A stretch of DNA of 64,000 nt from Anthopleura xanthogrammica (GCA_964019055.1 OZ025219.1:4855868-4919867); one strand, 5' to 3'; positions 1 through 13,790 are shown, counted from the stretch's first letter. A program made the numbers and translations. The notes: generated by a model not told the origin, from the sequence alone.

Positions 1-232
1 CTCTGTGGAATCCGACTACTATTAATATTCGCATTTATTTTATTTATTAAAAAAAAAAAATACAACAGTTTGCTATTCTTACTGCAATGCTGTACCACAT
101 GAAATCTTGTTTATAAATTAGTTTCTTGACTTTTTGATCTTTCTGTCTGTCTCAGGATAAGTCCTGATCAGTCCATGCATGGATTCAACTTTGTCCGCTC
201 TCAGTGTGCCTCGATCACTAATTACGATCAGC

Positions 233-350
233 CAGGGACCGCTGAGCACCCTAAAAGTAGTGGGGCTAAGATTGGAAAATATAAGAGACTAGTATGGGAA
301 AAGGGAAAAAAGGCTATAGCCCTACCAGCCCCTCCCCTCAGCGATCCCTG
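233..350. repeat. MITE-like inverted repeat, CAGGGACC family
   Basis: The left end reads CAGGGACCGCTGAGCACC and the right end closes with the inverse of a similar sequence (GCGATCCCTG). The interior shares the phrase 'agtagtggggct...actagtatggga' in inverted form with the repeat at 62685-62806, so both belong to one dispersed non-autonomous family. The repeat at 43055-43224 has related ends. Confidence 0.55.
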
Positions 351-852
351 AATGTAATATTTTGTCAAACGAATTTCAATGCTATTTCCTACCAGTTCTT
401 ATTTCGGAAGCTTTCCTAGCTTGGGGTAGGTTTTTGAGCCAAAGACTTAAACAAAAGACTTCGAGAAGCTTACTTAATCTATCGACTGTAAAGGGCTAGA
501 GATGGCGGTCATTGTTTTTAGTCGCCTAATGTGAACGAATCATTGTCTAATACTACCCCCCACCGATGGTTTTGTTGCCAACACATGTCATTTATATGTG
601 TCGAGACGCAAGAATAAAAATTACATAAACAGAGTTAATAAGCTTTAAAGTTGCAGATAGTTTGACTGAATAAAGTCTTAAAAATCAAAAACAAAAACGT
701 CTTCCAAAAGGATCCAGGTGAAGGGTATTAGTAGTCACCTCCTTCCTTTTGCACAATTGGAAATAAAAATGTAAAAATGTTTTACTAAACAGATCTAAAA
801 GTTAAGATATCGATGCAAATTTTCGACTCCAATGTTTGTGAGTATTCTTCCC

Positions 853-1059
853 CTTCACAGTTCCCTGCCCCAGCTTGAAAGGTAGCAGTGCCTTTGCATT
901 GAAGCGAGATGAACGGTGAGCTTGCAATGATAGAGACTGTGAATAATTGTCCAAGGTGTTTCAAGAGGGTCTCTATTATTGCAAGCTCACCGTCGTCTGG
1001 CTTCGATGCAAAGGCACGGCTACCTTTCAAATGCAAGATGGCGTAGGGAACTGTGAAAG
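853..1059. repeat. Long palindrome (MITE-like)
   Basis: The left arm, starting CTTCACAGTTCCCTG and containing GGTAGC.GTGCCTTTGCAT, is repeated inverted in the right arm, which ends CGTAGGGAACTGTGAAAG. Each arm is about 85 bp around a short spacer, with scattered mismatches. It encodes no transposase and looks like an old hairpin MITE. Confidence 0.65.
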
Positions 1060-3808
1060 GGACTATTGAGATACAAGTTCAGCTATTGTTCATACTCCTA
1101 CCAAAGTGCTTTAGCAACAATGGGATGTATGCCCTAGGGAAAGCCATGCAATCTTTCATTTATTGTTATCTTATCTACGGTGGAGTGTCTAGAGACTGAA
1201 TACTGAACGGACCGCATCTGAAATTAGAAAATTGAGTAAAAAGGGGGAATACGATAAAACTATCTAAACAGATTTGAAATATGTTAGTACTTGACAGATG
1301 TGTATAAAGAAATAGAACAAAAAGACGCATAATGAACTTCCAAAACCTTACCGAAAAAACGCCTGAGAAAAATAAAAAGGGGGGAATACAGAAATAAGTA
1401 AAAGACGAAAAGTGGACGTGACAAGTGAATGAAAGGCATACACTTACAGTGAATCTCGTAAAAAGATAACGGCCTCTCAAATTGATGTTAAATATTCACA
1501 GGAACTGAAAAGGAAATAACAAATCATACCAACGAATAAAACTCACAACTGAACAATGTATGCAAGAGTATTTAAGAACCACAGGATCAGAATTCGGACA
1601 CTTTTCGCAAGTAGCTTATAACTGGGGCCGTATTAAGTATAGGGATGAGGCTTCTCCCTCCCTACCCAGACCAAGAACCTCACCTAAAATGATATCGGGC
1701 TTCTGTTTTTTTATTCGGTGTGGGTGTCCTTCCAACGCAGCACCCCTCCCTGAAGAAAACCTTGGATTCGCCCCTGAGCTTGGATATGCTATAAACATAT
1801 CAAAAAGGGAGAGAAATAAAAAGACAAAAGGAAAGTTGAGCGCAATCAAAAATAAAGAAGAAAAGATGGAAAAGAATCATTATTAGTAAAGAGAAGAAAC
1901 AAACAACAATTAATATTTTAGCCAGCATAATTCCAAGTCGGAGCGGCCAGTATAACAACTTTTTGTACTCTGCATAAAACAATGTTGGTCTACAGCTAAC
2001 AAAGAACAAATAAAAAGAGGGAGCTTTGTCGGAATTATTTTATAACTTTTAAAATTATAGGAGTAAATATAAGGAGTAAATTTGTACATTTTTGATCACT
2101 TTCAGCTTTCAATAACTATAGAATTAAAAAACTAACAGCATTCCGCTGCCAAATTTTTTAACATGCCTGCTATAATAATCAGTTATTGCTATAGTGGAGT
2201 TGACTCAAGTAAAACATAGCTTGTGAAAGACGCAATTATAAACCCAGGATTTACTCATCTCATATACAGTTTTAAGGTTTATTATGATTACTGATTCTAC
2301 GCTTGTCATTCTATACCATTTTGAAGAATTTATAATTCGTTGAAAGGCTCAAGAAATCTTGTGTCTATGGTAAAGTTAAAAGGCGGTCAAATGTTCTAGG
2401 CACTCGTTTTCCTAGAGGTCACGGCTCAATTGTTGGTTTTAATTGGAAAAATCTGGCCCAGGGCGGGCCGTACATTAGTGAGGAAACTACACACACTTGC
2501 ACACACTTCTCGGCCAAAGAATTGATAGAGTGCGAACAAAAGCAGTAATTAAGACCTTTATTAGTGCTAAAAGAGTGGCTTGTGACCATTCTTAAGGACA
2601 ATGTCATGATCGTGTTTTCTCTTCTGTCGATCAATGATCACGACTAACACAAGTAATCTTGACACAAAAGCTTGGTTTAAAAAACAAAAAAGCGAGAATG
2701 AATTCTTTAAAATTAATCCAAAGCTCAATCCAAGTAGTCTTTAAATATCAATGGAGGAAGAACAGGGGAATTTCTACGAGAAAAACTTTCCGGGAATTCC
2801 TCATTTTGTGTAAGAACGATATCCACGTTGCCAGGCCCAACAGGTGTGAAGCGTCGGGGATGCCACGCATGCGCAGACCATTTTTTTACATGGTCAATTA
2901 ATAATGGATTTCTGGTGTCAAAAACAAATTTCCAGCAGATGTCACATACAATTAGAGGCCTTAGGTAGATAGCAAGAAAAATCTATTGCGCTATCGCAAA
3001 TTAAGACTTTTAAATTCGCAGCAACTTGTTGTGTCTAGTACTATAGAACTCTTATTGGAGAAGCAGTTTTCGTCTTCGATTTCTTATCTTGTAACACGAG
3101 TCTCGCTTTAATCGGGCCGTTGCTATAAATCTAAAAGAAGATAACACACCAACCACAACTGATTGAATCTCAATCCTCAGGAATTAGGATAGCCGTAAAA
3201 AAATCTGATAAAAGAAATTTTTGTACCGAGATATTCAGTGCTGTTTTCCGGGAATTCGTTTCAGTGCTTGTGTCGGATGTAGTAACAAACACTGAATGAA
3301 GTTTCACCTCTATTTTAATACAAGCAACATTAACAGTCAACGATCAAGGCTGGATTGTTCAACACTAGTAAGGTTTGGCACACGTCGCAATCTATTAAAG
3401 ATCGCATTCCTTTTTATTGATTATTTTAGATTGCCAAAGCTTTATTTAACTTTGTAATTAATCTATTCTTAGTTTTGAGTCTAAATGGAACAAAGAGTTT
3501 TGTAAAGACGAAGTGTATACATATATATTTTGATATAATTATGTATGAATGTTTTTACGGTTCTACGAGGGTTGTTTCATAAAAGAAATAGATACAAAAT
3601 CTCTGTATGAAAAACTGGGGATATTTTGAGAGAGCATGTTTTATAAGGAGAAAAAGCCTATACGGGATTGTTTCTGCTCTCTAGTCTATCAAGCGATTTT
3701 ATTATTCCATCATGACAATGTTTCATTGTTCCTCAAAAGCCAATGAAATGTGAGCAATTGCCAAGGCCTGGTCCAGTGCATTAGCACTTTAGCCTATCGT
3801 AATTCTCA

Positions 3809-3816
3809 TATAAATA
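3809..3816 (+). promoter_or_regulatory. TATA box of the Achaete-scute-like gene
   Basis: TATAAATA lies about 100 bp upstream of the ATG at 3910. This would place transcription start near 3840 and give a short 5' leader. CCAAT-type sequences lie further upstream (around 3737-3745). The motif is visible; its use is inferred. Confidence 0.6.
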
Positions 3817-3909
3817 CCCGGCTGTTTGGGCTGCCGAAAGAGTTAGATCAAACAGCTCAGCCATCGCAACAACAAACCAAGACTCAAGGCTTTGGCTTCA
3901 ATCAATACA

Positions 3910-4392
3910 ATGAGTATAAAAGAGATCGAAAAGAGTTCGGCATTTACGATTCCAACAGCTACAACTATACGCTTTTCACAAATGAACGAAGAGGAAAATC
4001 CAGAGGGTTCCAGAACGACTAATAAATACCCTCTTTTGGCACCTGTTCTAACCCAAACCAGAAGACGGAGGGCGGTTAGCACTGTCAAACAAAAAGAACC
4101 TGCCGTAGTCGCTCGTCGAAATGCCCGAGAACGAAAGAGAGTCAAGCTTGTGAATGATGGATTCGTACGGCTACGAAAACATGTGCCTACAGACCCAAAG
4201 AACAAAAAATTATCGAAAGTTAAAACGCTGCGAAGCGCCATCGAATATATCCGTCACCTTCAACATCTGCTTAGTCAAGCGAATAAACACCAGATATGTA
4301 CTGAATCCGACCTGGATACAGCTGCTGGAAGCTCATCGATTGAGTGGATCGCCACCGACCTCGTAAGTACCGAAATTTTCCCGCCATTCTAA
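3910..4392 (+). CDS. Achaete-scute family bHLH transcription factor
   Basis: Proneural-type nuclear transcription factor. As an open exon it encodes 160 aa from the ATG at 3910. Residues 69-122 form a bHLH domain: basic region [18 protein letters not shown], helix 1 VRLRKHVP, a loop ending [14 protein letters not shown], and helix 2 ending [11 protein letters not shown]. The phrases RVKLVNDGF, NKKxSKVxTLRSAxEYI and LQxLL are diagnostic of the Achaete-scute group (ASCL) rather than Twist, Atonal or NeuroD. Family members bind E-boxes as heterodimers with E proteins and drive neuronal or nematocyte fate in cnidarians. The C-terminus is uncertain. An excellent splice donor (CTC|GTAAGT) lies at 4363, in phase after residue 151, and an acceptor with a pyrimidine tract lies before 5220. 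The terminal residues 152-160 may therefore be intron read-through. The low-complexity N-terminus has no recognisable domain. Confidence 0.9.
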   Translation: MSIKEIEKSSAFTIPTATTIRFSQMNEEENPEGSRTTNKYPLLAPVLTQTRRRRAVSTVKQKEPAVVARRNARERKRVKLVNDGFVRLRKHVPTDPKNKKLSKVKTLRSAIEYIRHLQHLLSQANKHQICTESDLDTAAGSSSIEWIATDLVSTEIFPPF

Positions 4393-5219
4393 GATGAATT
4401 CGATAGTGGCTTCCATCGGGTGCTTGCGTCGCACAAAGAATTAGGATCTCCAAAAATGATTCAGGTGAATTCGAGATTCTCTTTTTCCTTCTCATCGTGA
4501 TCAAGCCGCTTTTTAATCTTTTATCAAAGCACTTGTGGAAATTACGTTATTTCGCTTTGACGCTTCGATCTTGTTTTTGTCCTGTGGTAGAGGGTTTTTG
4601 TGTTTTGTTTTTGAAGATCGTCTCTCGCTGCGTAGCTAAGCGGCAGACTTCTTATTGCGGCCAAGAGACAACGCGCAAATAGCAAAGTTCCTTTGACAAT
4701 CGCTAAGGACTCTTGCGCGCCAAATCAACCTTAGTTGAAATACCCGTAATTTTCCAATTCCTATATTTCGAATCTATATAAATATAGAACTATTTTTTTC
4801 TGTTTGCGTTAAAGATATTAAAGAAATATCTTCTCGTCATTGCTAGAAAAGTACAAAATATTGGGTGAAAGAAGGAAGTAAAAACGAAATAATAGATTCA
4901 TCTCAGATTCCTTTTTTAATACACTGGGAGAACTCTTACAAAAAAATATATTTTTAAGTAATGTTTTACAGTCCACTGTAGAACGGCGAGAAGAGTCTGA
5001 CTCTGAGTACTATGTATTCGAAAAATAGAATGGCTTCCTCGCTATTAGCCAACAAGCTGTCAGATTAAACTAATTCGTTTGAATATGCGATGTCAAATTT
5101 AATATTTTTCATCTTTTTCCGGTCAAAATGAACTGTTCTTTATATGTAAAATTAAATGAAGACTGGTTATTGTTCTTGCTTCAAAGTAGTATGTGGTAAA
5201 TCTTGCTTTTCTATTCCAG

Positions 5220-5321
5220 AAACGAGAAGACGAATACAAAGACGAATATTCGAAGACGAATATATTTTCATACAGCACACAACAGCGACCGAGAAGTGCG
5301 GACTCATCGAGCGCCTACTAA
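5220..5321 (+). CDS. Candidate second exon of the bHLH gene
   Basis: An acceptor with a pyrimidine tract (cttttctattccag) is followed by 33 codons and a stop in the phase set by the donor at 4363. The predicted tail is hydrophilic, rich in Ser, Glu and Tyr, and begins KREDEYKDEYSK. An AATAAA lies 134 nt after the stop at 5455. This would replace residues 152-160 of the one-exon reading and give a 184-aa protein. It is a prediction from splice signals alone, with no homology support for the tail. Confidence 0.4.
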   Translation, partial: KREDEYKDEYSKTNIFSYSTQQRPRSADSSSAY

Positions 5322-5454
5322 AATTCAGCAATGAAACTGGCTTTTAAATTTAGATGAAGTTTCAAGTCATTATTTATTGGCGAATACAGAGAAAGCCAAA
5401 GATTCGAACACTGTCAAGTTCTCAAGGAAAGAACCATGAGTTCCCCAGACGTAA

Positions 5455-5460
5455 AATAAA
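5455..5460 (+). terminator. Poly(A) signal AATAAA for the bHLH gene
   Basis: A canonical AATAAA lies 134 nt downstream of the candidate exon-2 stop. No canonical signal was seen between the one-exon stop (4392) and 5219, only an ATTAAA near 4817. This mildly favours the two-exon model. Confidence 0.4.
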
Positions 5461-8400
5461 GGATTCACGTTGAAAACAAAGGGCGAGGAAGCATGAGAAG
5501 AAATACGCCCAATATGATGAAAATTTCTCAATATTCAACGTCTATGAATCTCTTGACTCAAACATATATTTGTACAGAAATATCCAAATGAAAATGCCAG
5601 CGACTATGGCTGGAGAAATGAATAATATATAGAACAAAGACAAAATATAATTTATACAGAGAGAGTAGAATAGAGGAGATATAGTTATCTTTGAGTAAAT
5701 ATGAAAAAGAATACCAATAAACTGTATAGAACATTTGAACAACTGGGTAGAAATTTGAATTAATTAAATTGGAACGAGGTTGTCGCGTTTTCTTGGAAGA
5801 AAAAAATCAAAATTTTCAATAGTAGGAGAAACGAAATTCAAGAACACTACACGCTAGTTCAGGGATCGGAAGTTGAATTTAGAATTCGTTTGCCGGCTTG
5901 TCATATTCTTCCGGCGCTCAGAACTTCTTCATTCACGCAGACGAAAATTGAATTGCAAACAAGTCTAAGAGATGGAAAATCGACTAATTTTCGCTATTTT
6001 CGCCACACGAGAACTCGTGCCGTTAACTCTTTTTTTTACGGGACTACTAAGGATTAGGAAATTATTAATGCTCGGATGTCGGCTTTCCGAAAAATGGATT
6101 CACGTTTATGAAAATTAAATGAAACTTTTGTTTTCCGATTAATTATTTATGTGAATTGGCGAAAACTTTCCTCGCGATATCGTGAAAATGGCTATTTTCC
6201 CGCTCTAAAACAATTAAGAAAGCTGAAGTCCGTTTTTTGAAAGCGAAAAGTTGATTAACTTCTTCAGTGTACGACGAAAGTGCAAACAGAAATAAGATAT
6301 CCTGAACTATTCGATCGAAAAGGGATGAATAAGACACTTCCTATTTATTTATCTTAGTATTTACTCGACCTGAGAAAATGTCATCTTCGACAAGACGAGC
6401 AAGAAAATTTTTTCAATGTTTTACTTTAATATAAATTTTAAAACTTTTACCCTAGCCAAGATCGAGTTTCTCGTAAACTGCCTAGCAATACCTTAAATAT
6501 ATATTTACCCAATATAGAAATTAAGGGAAGAAATGCATTTAGCTTACACGTGCCTTAAATGGAATATTTAATCACCAACTGAACTAACTCGCCTCAATAT
6601 AATTGCCAACCGAAAAACAAAGAACGCCATTGGAATAAATCAATTTGTATGCGTAATTTTTCGAGCATGCGATGACCAACTAGAAGCCCATAGTAAGTAC
6701 GTAAAGCGTTATATACATCTTCCCAGTATTGTAGCTAACAGTCGGGGAAAGGCTGACTGATGTCAGGGTAAAAAGTAAAGCTACAGTAAAAAGTATTGAT
6801 ATCTTTGTGAAATATTTTATTGCTTATAGTTAGGTTAAGAAATCTTGAAAGTGTAGCATTTTCTAAATAAATAAAAACAAAGTTTTTTTAAAGAAAAATC
6901 GAAAACAAATCGACAAAAAACTTTTGAATAAAACAATTGAAAACTGACTGAAGATTATCTCATTGATCTGTTTCTTTGCTTTTCTTTTTTTCTTCTATTC
7001 GGGCTCTGGACTTTTCTTTATTTTGGACTGTAATCTCCGGTCCTTTTGAATTAAGCCAGTCATTGGAGAACAAGAGATTCAGAAGATTTCAATTTGCATT
7101 GAAGTCTTACTTTGTGAAATTTCTCAATATGTTTGGTATCAAGGGGATCCAAGGGGTGAACACTAGGCTCCAAGAGACAGAAGTGGAGATTGAAGGCGCT
7201 CAAATTTTTTGACATTTTTGATGAAAAAATTCAAGAGGAAGAGAACGGTCTTGTTCTTGCTCGGAAGTAATTCACGCTCAGCTGAAGCGATCCTCAAAAC
7301 CTAATTGGTAGAAGAAAATTCTCTTTTATGTTGGACTGCAGAGACAGGTGTTATGTCACAGTGAGGCGGAAAAAGCATTTAGGTATTACTAAATTCAAAG
7401 GAATCTTAACCCGTGGATTTTTTTAGCTTGAACACACATCGAATTAAAGTACCCGTGAAAATCAACTGTCTGAAACTAGTACATTGGAACAGCACTCGAG
7501 CGAGTTAGTTTATGAATGGCCCAATATTTGCAAGAGATTTTCAATGAATATATGATGAATGGTGCTGGAATATCGCTTACTAAGATATATACACTGTGTT
7601 GAGTGAATGCCTACAAAGAATTAAATATTTGTATTTTCATTGCATCTCGTTTTAAAAAAGCTTCATTGAAATAAAACTTTTGAATGTATAAGTAATTATT
7701 TTATAAAATAATCATTATATAAAGTCATCACACAGATGAGCCATACAATACTTCAAACGCAAGTTTTAAAACTTAGGTATTAGAAACTCAATCGAACTTT
7801 TTGTCTTATGGCTTACTTGGGACTAAAAAAGTTATGAGTCATTACGCTGAAATAGTAGAGCCACAAAGTGACTAGCTAGAGGGCTTAAAAGTTAAAACTG
7901 CAATTCCGTATTTTCAAATACTTTTGATACCATGTCGAGAAAATTGCTTCAACTTGCGACGAAAAATATCAATTATTTTCACTAAAACAAATGAGAACCA
8001 TTTCTTATCTATTTACATCAGCCAATGTGAGCTCTTTCATTCTATTCTATCGTACGTCTTTTTTCAATAATTTACATGTTAATTTTGCTTTGCAACTTCT
8101 AATCACAATCGGAAATTATTTCCAAACAAATTTAGACAATATAGCTTAGATTTGCGATTTCCTATTAGATATAAAATCTACCATAGGTTTTGTGATAAGA
8201 ACTTCTAGTGCGGGCAAAGATGTCTGCCGCTGATAACAAAGTTTTTCCCTCGTCAAAAGCTGTCTTTCTCGTTGTCGTCCCTATTGAAGCTTGTTTCTGG
8301 ATAACAGAATAGTAGATATTTGAGTTACCTATACTGATCTATCAAATGGGACCTCCTGCTAGTTTTTTTTCTATTTTGCTCCTTTTCATTTTTTGCATCT

Positions 8401-10027
8401 GTCTGCTTTTATGTTCCGATCACTGTAAGTATACTTTTCTGTCTAAAAATAATCACTTTTTTTAATTTCAAAATGAAAAAAAGATGAGACGAAACAGATG
8501 TGGTTATTATTAAATACTGAGGAAGTTGAAGCAATAACAGCTTTAAGATTGCTAAAAGACAGCAACTGTAGTAAGTAAAACAGTGAATGGGAAGGTCACA
8601 AGATTTACAACTGAAGTAAAACAAATAAGAAAGAAAGAAAATCCAGGATAAAAGTAAAAAAGAAAACAGAAGGGAAGGAAAAACGGAATTCAAAAGAAAA
8701 AAAATTGAATGGATGAAAGAGGCAAAGGGACTATAATGGAAAGGAGATGAGAGAAGGAAAAAGAAATAAGAGAAGGGAATAAAGGAAAAAGTTGAAGCCA
8801 ATCAAATGAGAAGCCGCATCTCTTTTCGAAAAAGCGATAAGAAAAAGAGAAGAAAAGATCCGTCTAAACTGAAAAGAAAATGAAAAATATAATTTTCTTG
8901 ACCGAAATTAAAACATTGCAAAATAGACGGGTTCAGGGTTAATACATCTGCCTTTGTTTACATAGATGTTTTTAATACCTATATGCAATTTTCCCCCAAT
9001 GGTTTCTCATATATTCTTAAATAAGAGAATATAGACTATTTTTGAATTAGTGCAATACCGCTGTGCTCCTTGATTGCAGACTCGTTTACGCAGGGTTAGC
9101 CCGCTTATTTCAGTGTCAAAACAATGACAAATACCAGCAGTAAAATAAAGAATTAACAACTCCAACAATACAAACACTTTGAAATCCCACGGACGGAATA
9201 TTCTACACAAAATCGAGGTTAGCTCTGCGTAAATGAATCTGTAGTCATGGGACACAGCGGTATTTTACCAACTCCAAAAAGATGTATGTTTCGTTTTATG
9301 TACAATTAACTAATTAGGAACGAGGTCAAAATAATTGTCATCTTACGTGACCTAATTTAGAGGGGAGGGGTGGTGTTACCCGGTACCCACCACCTCTGGA
9401 AGTGAAATCCTTGATTTTGTACTCAAATATCTCCAAAACTAAAAGTCAAATCACATAAATTTAACTGTAGGTTTTCATGTATGCTAAACAACGTATTTGT
9501 GGATAGAAATAGTCACTACGGACACCCAGTATCGAGCATTTCAACAGGTCTCTGAGGGGGGAGAGGGTATTTACCGGTATCCACCACCTTAACAAATAAA
9601 ATCATGCCCCTATTTTGGACAACTGTTTTAAACTTGTACATGTCCCTTAGATGCAAAAACATTTTAAAATAATAATAACTCTGTACCCATTGATGCGTAT
9701 CTCACAAAATAATATTTTTCAAAACGTTTTATCAATAAAGAACATGAAAAATATGATTTGAGCACTATTAGATATTATTAGATATATATTAGAGAGTTTT
9801 TAGGCCTAAAAAGTTAAAATATAAAAACAAATATCATTTATTAATATCTGATACTTCAAAACCTTATGTATTTGACGTGTCTTGTATCAAAGCAAGGCAT
9901 AGAAGTGTTTCTGGTAACTTCCAACATACAGTATACACGATCATATTTAAGGACTTTTTCCATTTTTGAATCTCATTAGGTATTTGTATATATGCATAAG
10001 TGTATACTACAACGTTTCTGCAAACAA

Positions 10028-10135
10028 GTGTATATATATTATATATATATATACCGTTTCTGAAATTTTTTGAGAATTTTGGATATATATATATATATAT
10101 ACATATATATTATATATAATACATATATGTTTAAC
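10028..10135. repeat. TA-rich microsatellite
   Basis: Runs of alternating TA interrupted by single bases, over about 100 bp. The open frame crossing it on the minus strand (YIYIYIS...) is a translation of the repeat and not a gene. Confidence 0.8.
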
Positions 10136-10712
10136 CTCATTTTTGTTGGAAAATCGCCGTGAAAACCGTTGATTGCAAACATGTTAAATAGCCTCATTAT
10201 ATATGCACAAATATATATCATCTATAAAAATGTTCATAAAATTCAAAATAAATGGCGGTATAACACATACATTGCCTTCCTCGGTACTTCAGTCTTATTT
10301 ACAAAACTTGAAGCATTAAAAGATAAAAACGCTACGCTAGTATAAATAGTAAAAAGAAAAAAAGGTAAAAAGACAAAGAACTAAAAGAATAGAAACGTTA
10401 AAAAATGATGGAATGTTGTATCGAGAATATGCTTAAAGGAAGCTCAAGAATACCAAGGTTAGAAGTAAATCTATTGGGCTATTTAACTCTGACGTCCCAT
10501 CAAAACAATCTATTGTTTTAACGCTAAGGATCGTTGAGATTTGGTTTATGACATGCTGGAAATTGAGAGCAGCTAATGATGACTAAATATCCCGAACGAA
10601 TAAGGTTTAGCCTAAATTTCTATATTCTTTTCCATATCAACAAGCTATGACGTCATAGTGAAATAGGGCAAATGTATCTTTTGAGTTTATTGAGCTCATG
10701 GGGAGCGAGTGT

Positions 10713-10886
10713 AGAAAATTGTGCGCTCTAAAATGCTTCACGAGTCAGAAGGTGGTTTTTCATTCCAGTACAAACGTGCATACATTTAAGAATTCTGTAT
10801 CCATAGCCATTGAACAGACTGAGACCCAGGAGAATGTGGACCGAGTTCTTCTGACTCGTTGAGCATTTTGGAATGCACAACTTTAA
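10713..10886. repeat. Inverted-repeat element (MITE-like)
   Basis: The arms, AAAATTGTGCGCTCTAAAATG with CACGAGTCAGAAG, recur inverted as CTTCTGACTCGTTGAGCATTTTGGAATGCACAA. Arms are about 37 bp with a unique spacer of about 100 bp. No coding capacity. Confidence 0.6.
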
Positions 10887-13451
10887 TTGTACAGACAGAA
10901 GGAGACAGGAGGAGAGGAGCGAAAAGAAAATGGTGGAAAAGTAAAGTAAAGTAAAAGAGATAAAAGTTTAAAATTACAAAAAAGAATGAGAACAGCTCGA
11001 AAGCGTGCTTAATACTCTGTTGATTGACCCTGTTACTGCAATCCGCTTTATATTTTAGTTCATTTGCCAGGACATTTTACTTCTACATATACCTCTTAAA
11101 TGTATGTGTATTGTGACTCTGATAGAAAGAACTCATTATATTTCTCAACATCGTGAACATCAGACATGAGTAAACACTTGGTATGCCCACAATGGCAAAA
11201 TGTTTGGCTGGATCTAATTATTAAAGATTTCCTTTGTTTATTTTTTTTTACCAAGACACATGCCGGTTAATCAGATCAAAGTTCTAAAAAAGAAGTACAT
11301 AGTTATTTCTTTAAGATTTAAATACAAACAGCAGCAATTTCAAGAGCCAAGCTTAGATTAACAAAACACAAAATATATCAATGTTAATGAACATCATTAA
11401 AAGCTGGCGGTGCTGACAGACTGTCTAGAATTTAGTATATTGGACGGGGAAGTACTAAGGAAGAGAGGAAAAAGTTCTTTTTTTAATCTGTCTTAAGGAA
11501 TACTAGGAGATGCGCTTACAAAGGTGGTATGAATGACTTTTATTTCAGTGGAGCTTGATGTGAATGAAGACCTCATGTGAATGAGAACTCGCTCACCACC
11601 TAGAGGAAGAAACTTCTTCGAGGAACTCAAGTCAGTTCAAGGAATACATGTCCCATAGCAAAACAGAAATTACTCAAACTCTTGCTAACATACAAGTTCA
11701 ATGAGGGCCGTTCTTACCGATACATTTTTCTTGGTGATATATATATATATTAAGTGGCGTTGTATCAAATGAAAGTTATGCTACTATGATAAATACATAC
11801 CGTGACTCGAGTTTATAAAAAAAATGTAATTGCGGTAAATCAATTAATGTATGTTAGAATCCAAAAACCTTATAAAACAAAACAAAATTGAATAATGGTA
11901 CTGCATGTACTAATGGGGTTGGATCTCTGTATTTTTAGGCTATAATTTGGCAAAGCACAAATTTGTTCGGTCTTACAGATGATAAACTTGGAGCTTTTTA
12001 AAAATGACCAAGAAAATACTCCAAAGCAAAGCAAATTTGCTGTACTGCAGCATTCGATAAGGAGCAAACGACGCATAATATATTGTTTTGAGTTTCAGCT
12101 ATCGGTGTTAAAACTACTTATTGGCGACACGCGTCGACTCATTATGTATTTTCCTGCAGAAATGTACCAATTAAAAAGGTTGTAAGCAAGGTTTTATGCA
12201 CTCTTTACAAATTAGTTCAACATACGTTATCTTTTGTGCCGCTTGTTAGTGAGAGACTAAATATTTGGCTACGGGCGCGTGGCTTAAGATTGATTAAAGA
12301 AAAAAGGTGTGACAACATTTGGTACTTTGTGTAAACAAAAATCAGAAAGGATTTTCTTCTTTTACTATTAATTTTTTGTCTAAAACATCAATGAAAGATT
12401 TTCATTTAAATCTGTTGTTAACTAGGAAATAGCTGCTAAAATACCAAAATATATTTGACAAAAAAAAATTTGGATTCAGAAACCGAACAGAACGGAACAG
12501 AATCATGCAAAAATCATAACAGACGCCGATACATGAAAACGGCTTCCCCTTTAATACAGTATATATTTGGAAAATGTATATAAATCAAAAACAGGAATCT
12601 ATCCAGCAAAAATGCTTACATATAACCTAGTTCGTAAGCATTCAACTAAATAAAGCCAAGTCGACTGTCCTTTAATAAGTTTGTTTGACAATGAAATGGG
12701 AAGACCAAACCACCAATATGCAGACAGTAACTGTGGCATGCGATAACTATATAGAATGGCTTCTCGTTCTCATTCACTCATTCTTTGAATATGTATTTAA
12801 CTTATAGCTTTCAGTGACAAATATAACTTCTGAATAAAGTTTACGCACACAAACGATCAGGATATAATAATCCCAGTATTCAAAAAGGAAAAGAAGAATG
12901 GAATGGATACCAATTCGAAAACGCCATCTTTCTTAGTTCAAACACAACGTATTGGGTAGGCACGTGTCAAGAGCAGAGTAATAATTCCGATACTTTCTGC
13001 AAGTTCCACACAAAAGGTGAACTCGTCTCAGAAAACTGCTTGGCTTTTTTGTTCTCCGACTGCTTGATTGTCTTAAAGTATGTTTGCTGTTTCGTTAGTC
13101 GCCTCCTTTGTTAGACTAAAAATATGTAGAATCGATTCTGTGTGTTTTTCGATTGTGTGTTTAAACAAAAGACGGCACGCGCCAACCATAATAAACTTTA
13201 AGACACATGGATAGTATGAAACCACAAATTATGTTAGCTCTACGACTTTCTTTTTACTTTTTTAGATAAGTAAAACAATACTTCCTTGTAACTCTTTGTT
13301 TTTCTTAATACAGGTCATTAGAATAACCCTTATATTGAAACTGAGTTTTAAAGTAGATGAGCAGGTTTCTAAGTTAGAGAACAAAGTTCGTATATTTTAT
13401 CCAATATTATGTTCATGTACCTGTGAACAAGCTTCTTTTTCAGCATCGTGA

Positions 13452-13673
13452 ATTACAGTGAGGACACTCGAACCATGAACACTTGATATTTTTATATTTT
13501 TTATTTAATGTACTTTCTACTGCTTTAAACCTTCTGAAAATGAAGCACTTAACTCAAATAATCTTATTGTTTAAAATAAATCATATTTCCAATCGATTCA
13601 CACAAGGGATAAAGGAGAAAAAAGGTATGAAAAAACCTCAAAGTGTTCACTGTTCGAGTGTCCTCACTGTAAT
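13452..13673. repeat. TIR element with ATTACAGTGAGG ends
   Basis: Terminal inverted repeats of about 32 bp begin ATTACAGTGAGGACACTCGA and close the element as TCGAGTGTCCTCACTGTAAT. The 160-bp interior is AT-rich and non-coding. It is a non-autonomous DNA transposon (MITE) of unassigned superfamily. Confidence 0.7.
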
Positions 13674-13706
13674 TTATTTTTCAACCCGTGGAGTTTCAGG
13701 AACCGG

Positions 13707-13790
13707 TTGTACGAAGCCTGAATAGCGCTATCCAGATAAAACCTATACTAATTCTATACACAGGATAACTCTTATCCAGGCTTCGTACAA
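13707..13790. repeat. Small palindrome TTGTACGAAGCCTG
   Basis: TTGTACGAAGCCTG at the left end is matched inverted by CAGGCTTCGTACAA at the right, around a 55-bp spacer that includes a weaker TATCC palindrome. It looks like a short hairpin MITE. Confidence 0.5.

Larger units (their letters stand above)
1..3740. other. Intergenic, no supported gene
   Basis: AT-rich sequence with homopolymer runs and no frame that looks coding. The open frames here are short and low in complexity. Two palindromic repeats (233-350 and 853-1059) are listed separately. I see no RNA gene or exon with convincing splice sites. Confidence 0.6.

Noticed and set aside
1175..1480. Minus-strand 101-codon frame rich in Phe and Leu
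   Set aside because: Composition follows AT-rich DNA; no domain, no splice context, no neighbour support.
8409..8801. Minus-strand 130-codon frame, hydrophobic, Ser/Phe-rich
   Set aside because: It is the complement of an A/G-rich tract (gaaaaag repeats), which gives Phe, Ser and Leu by composition. No signal of a real membrane protein gene.
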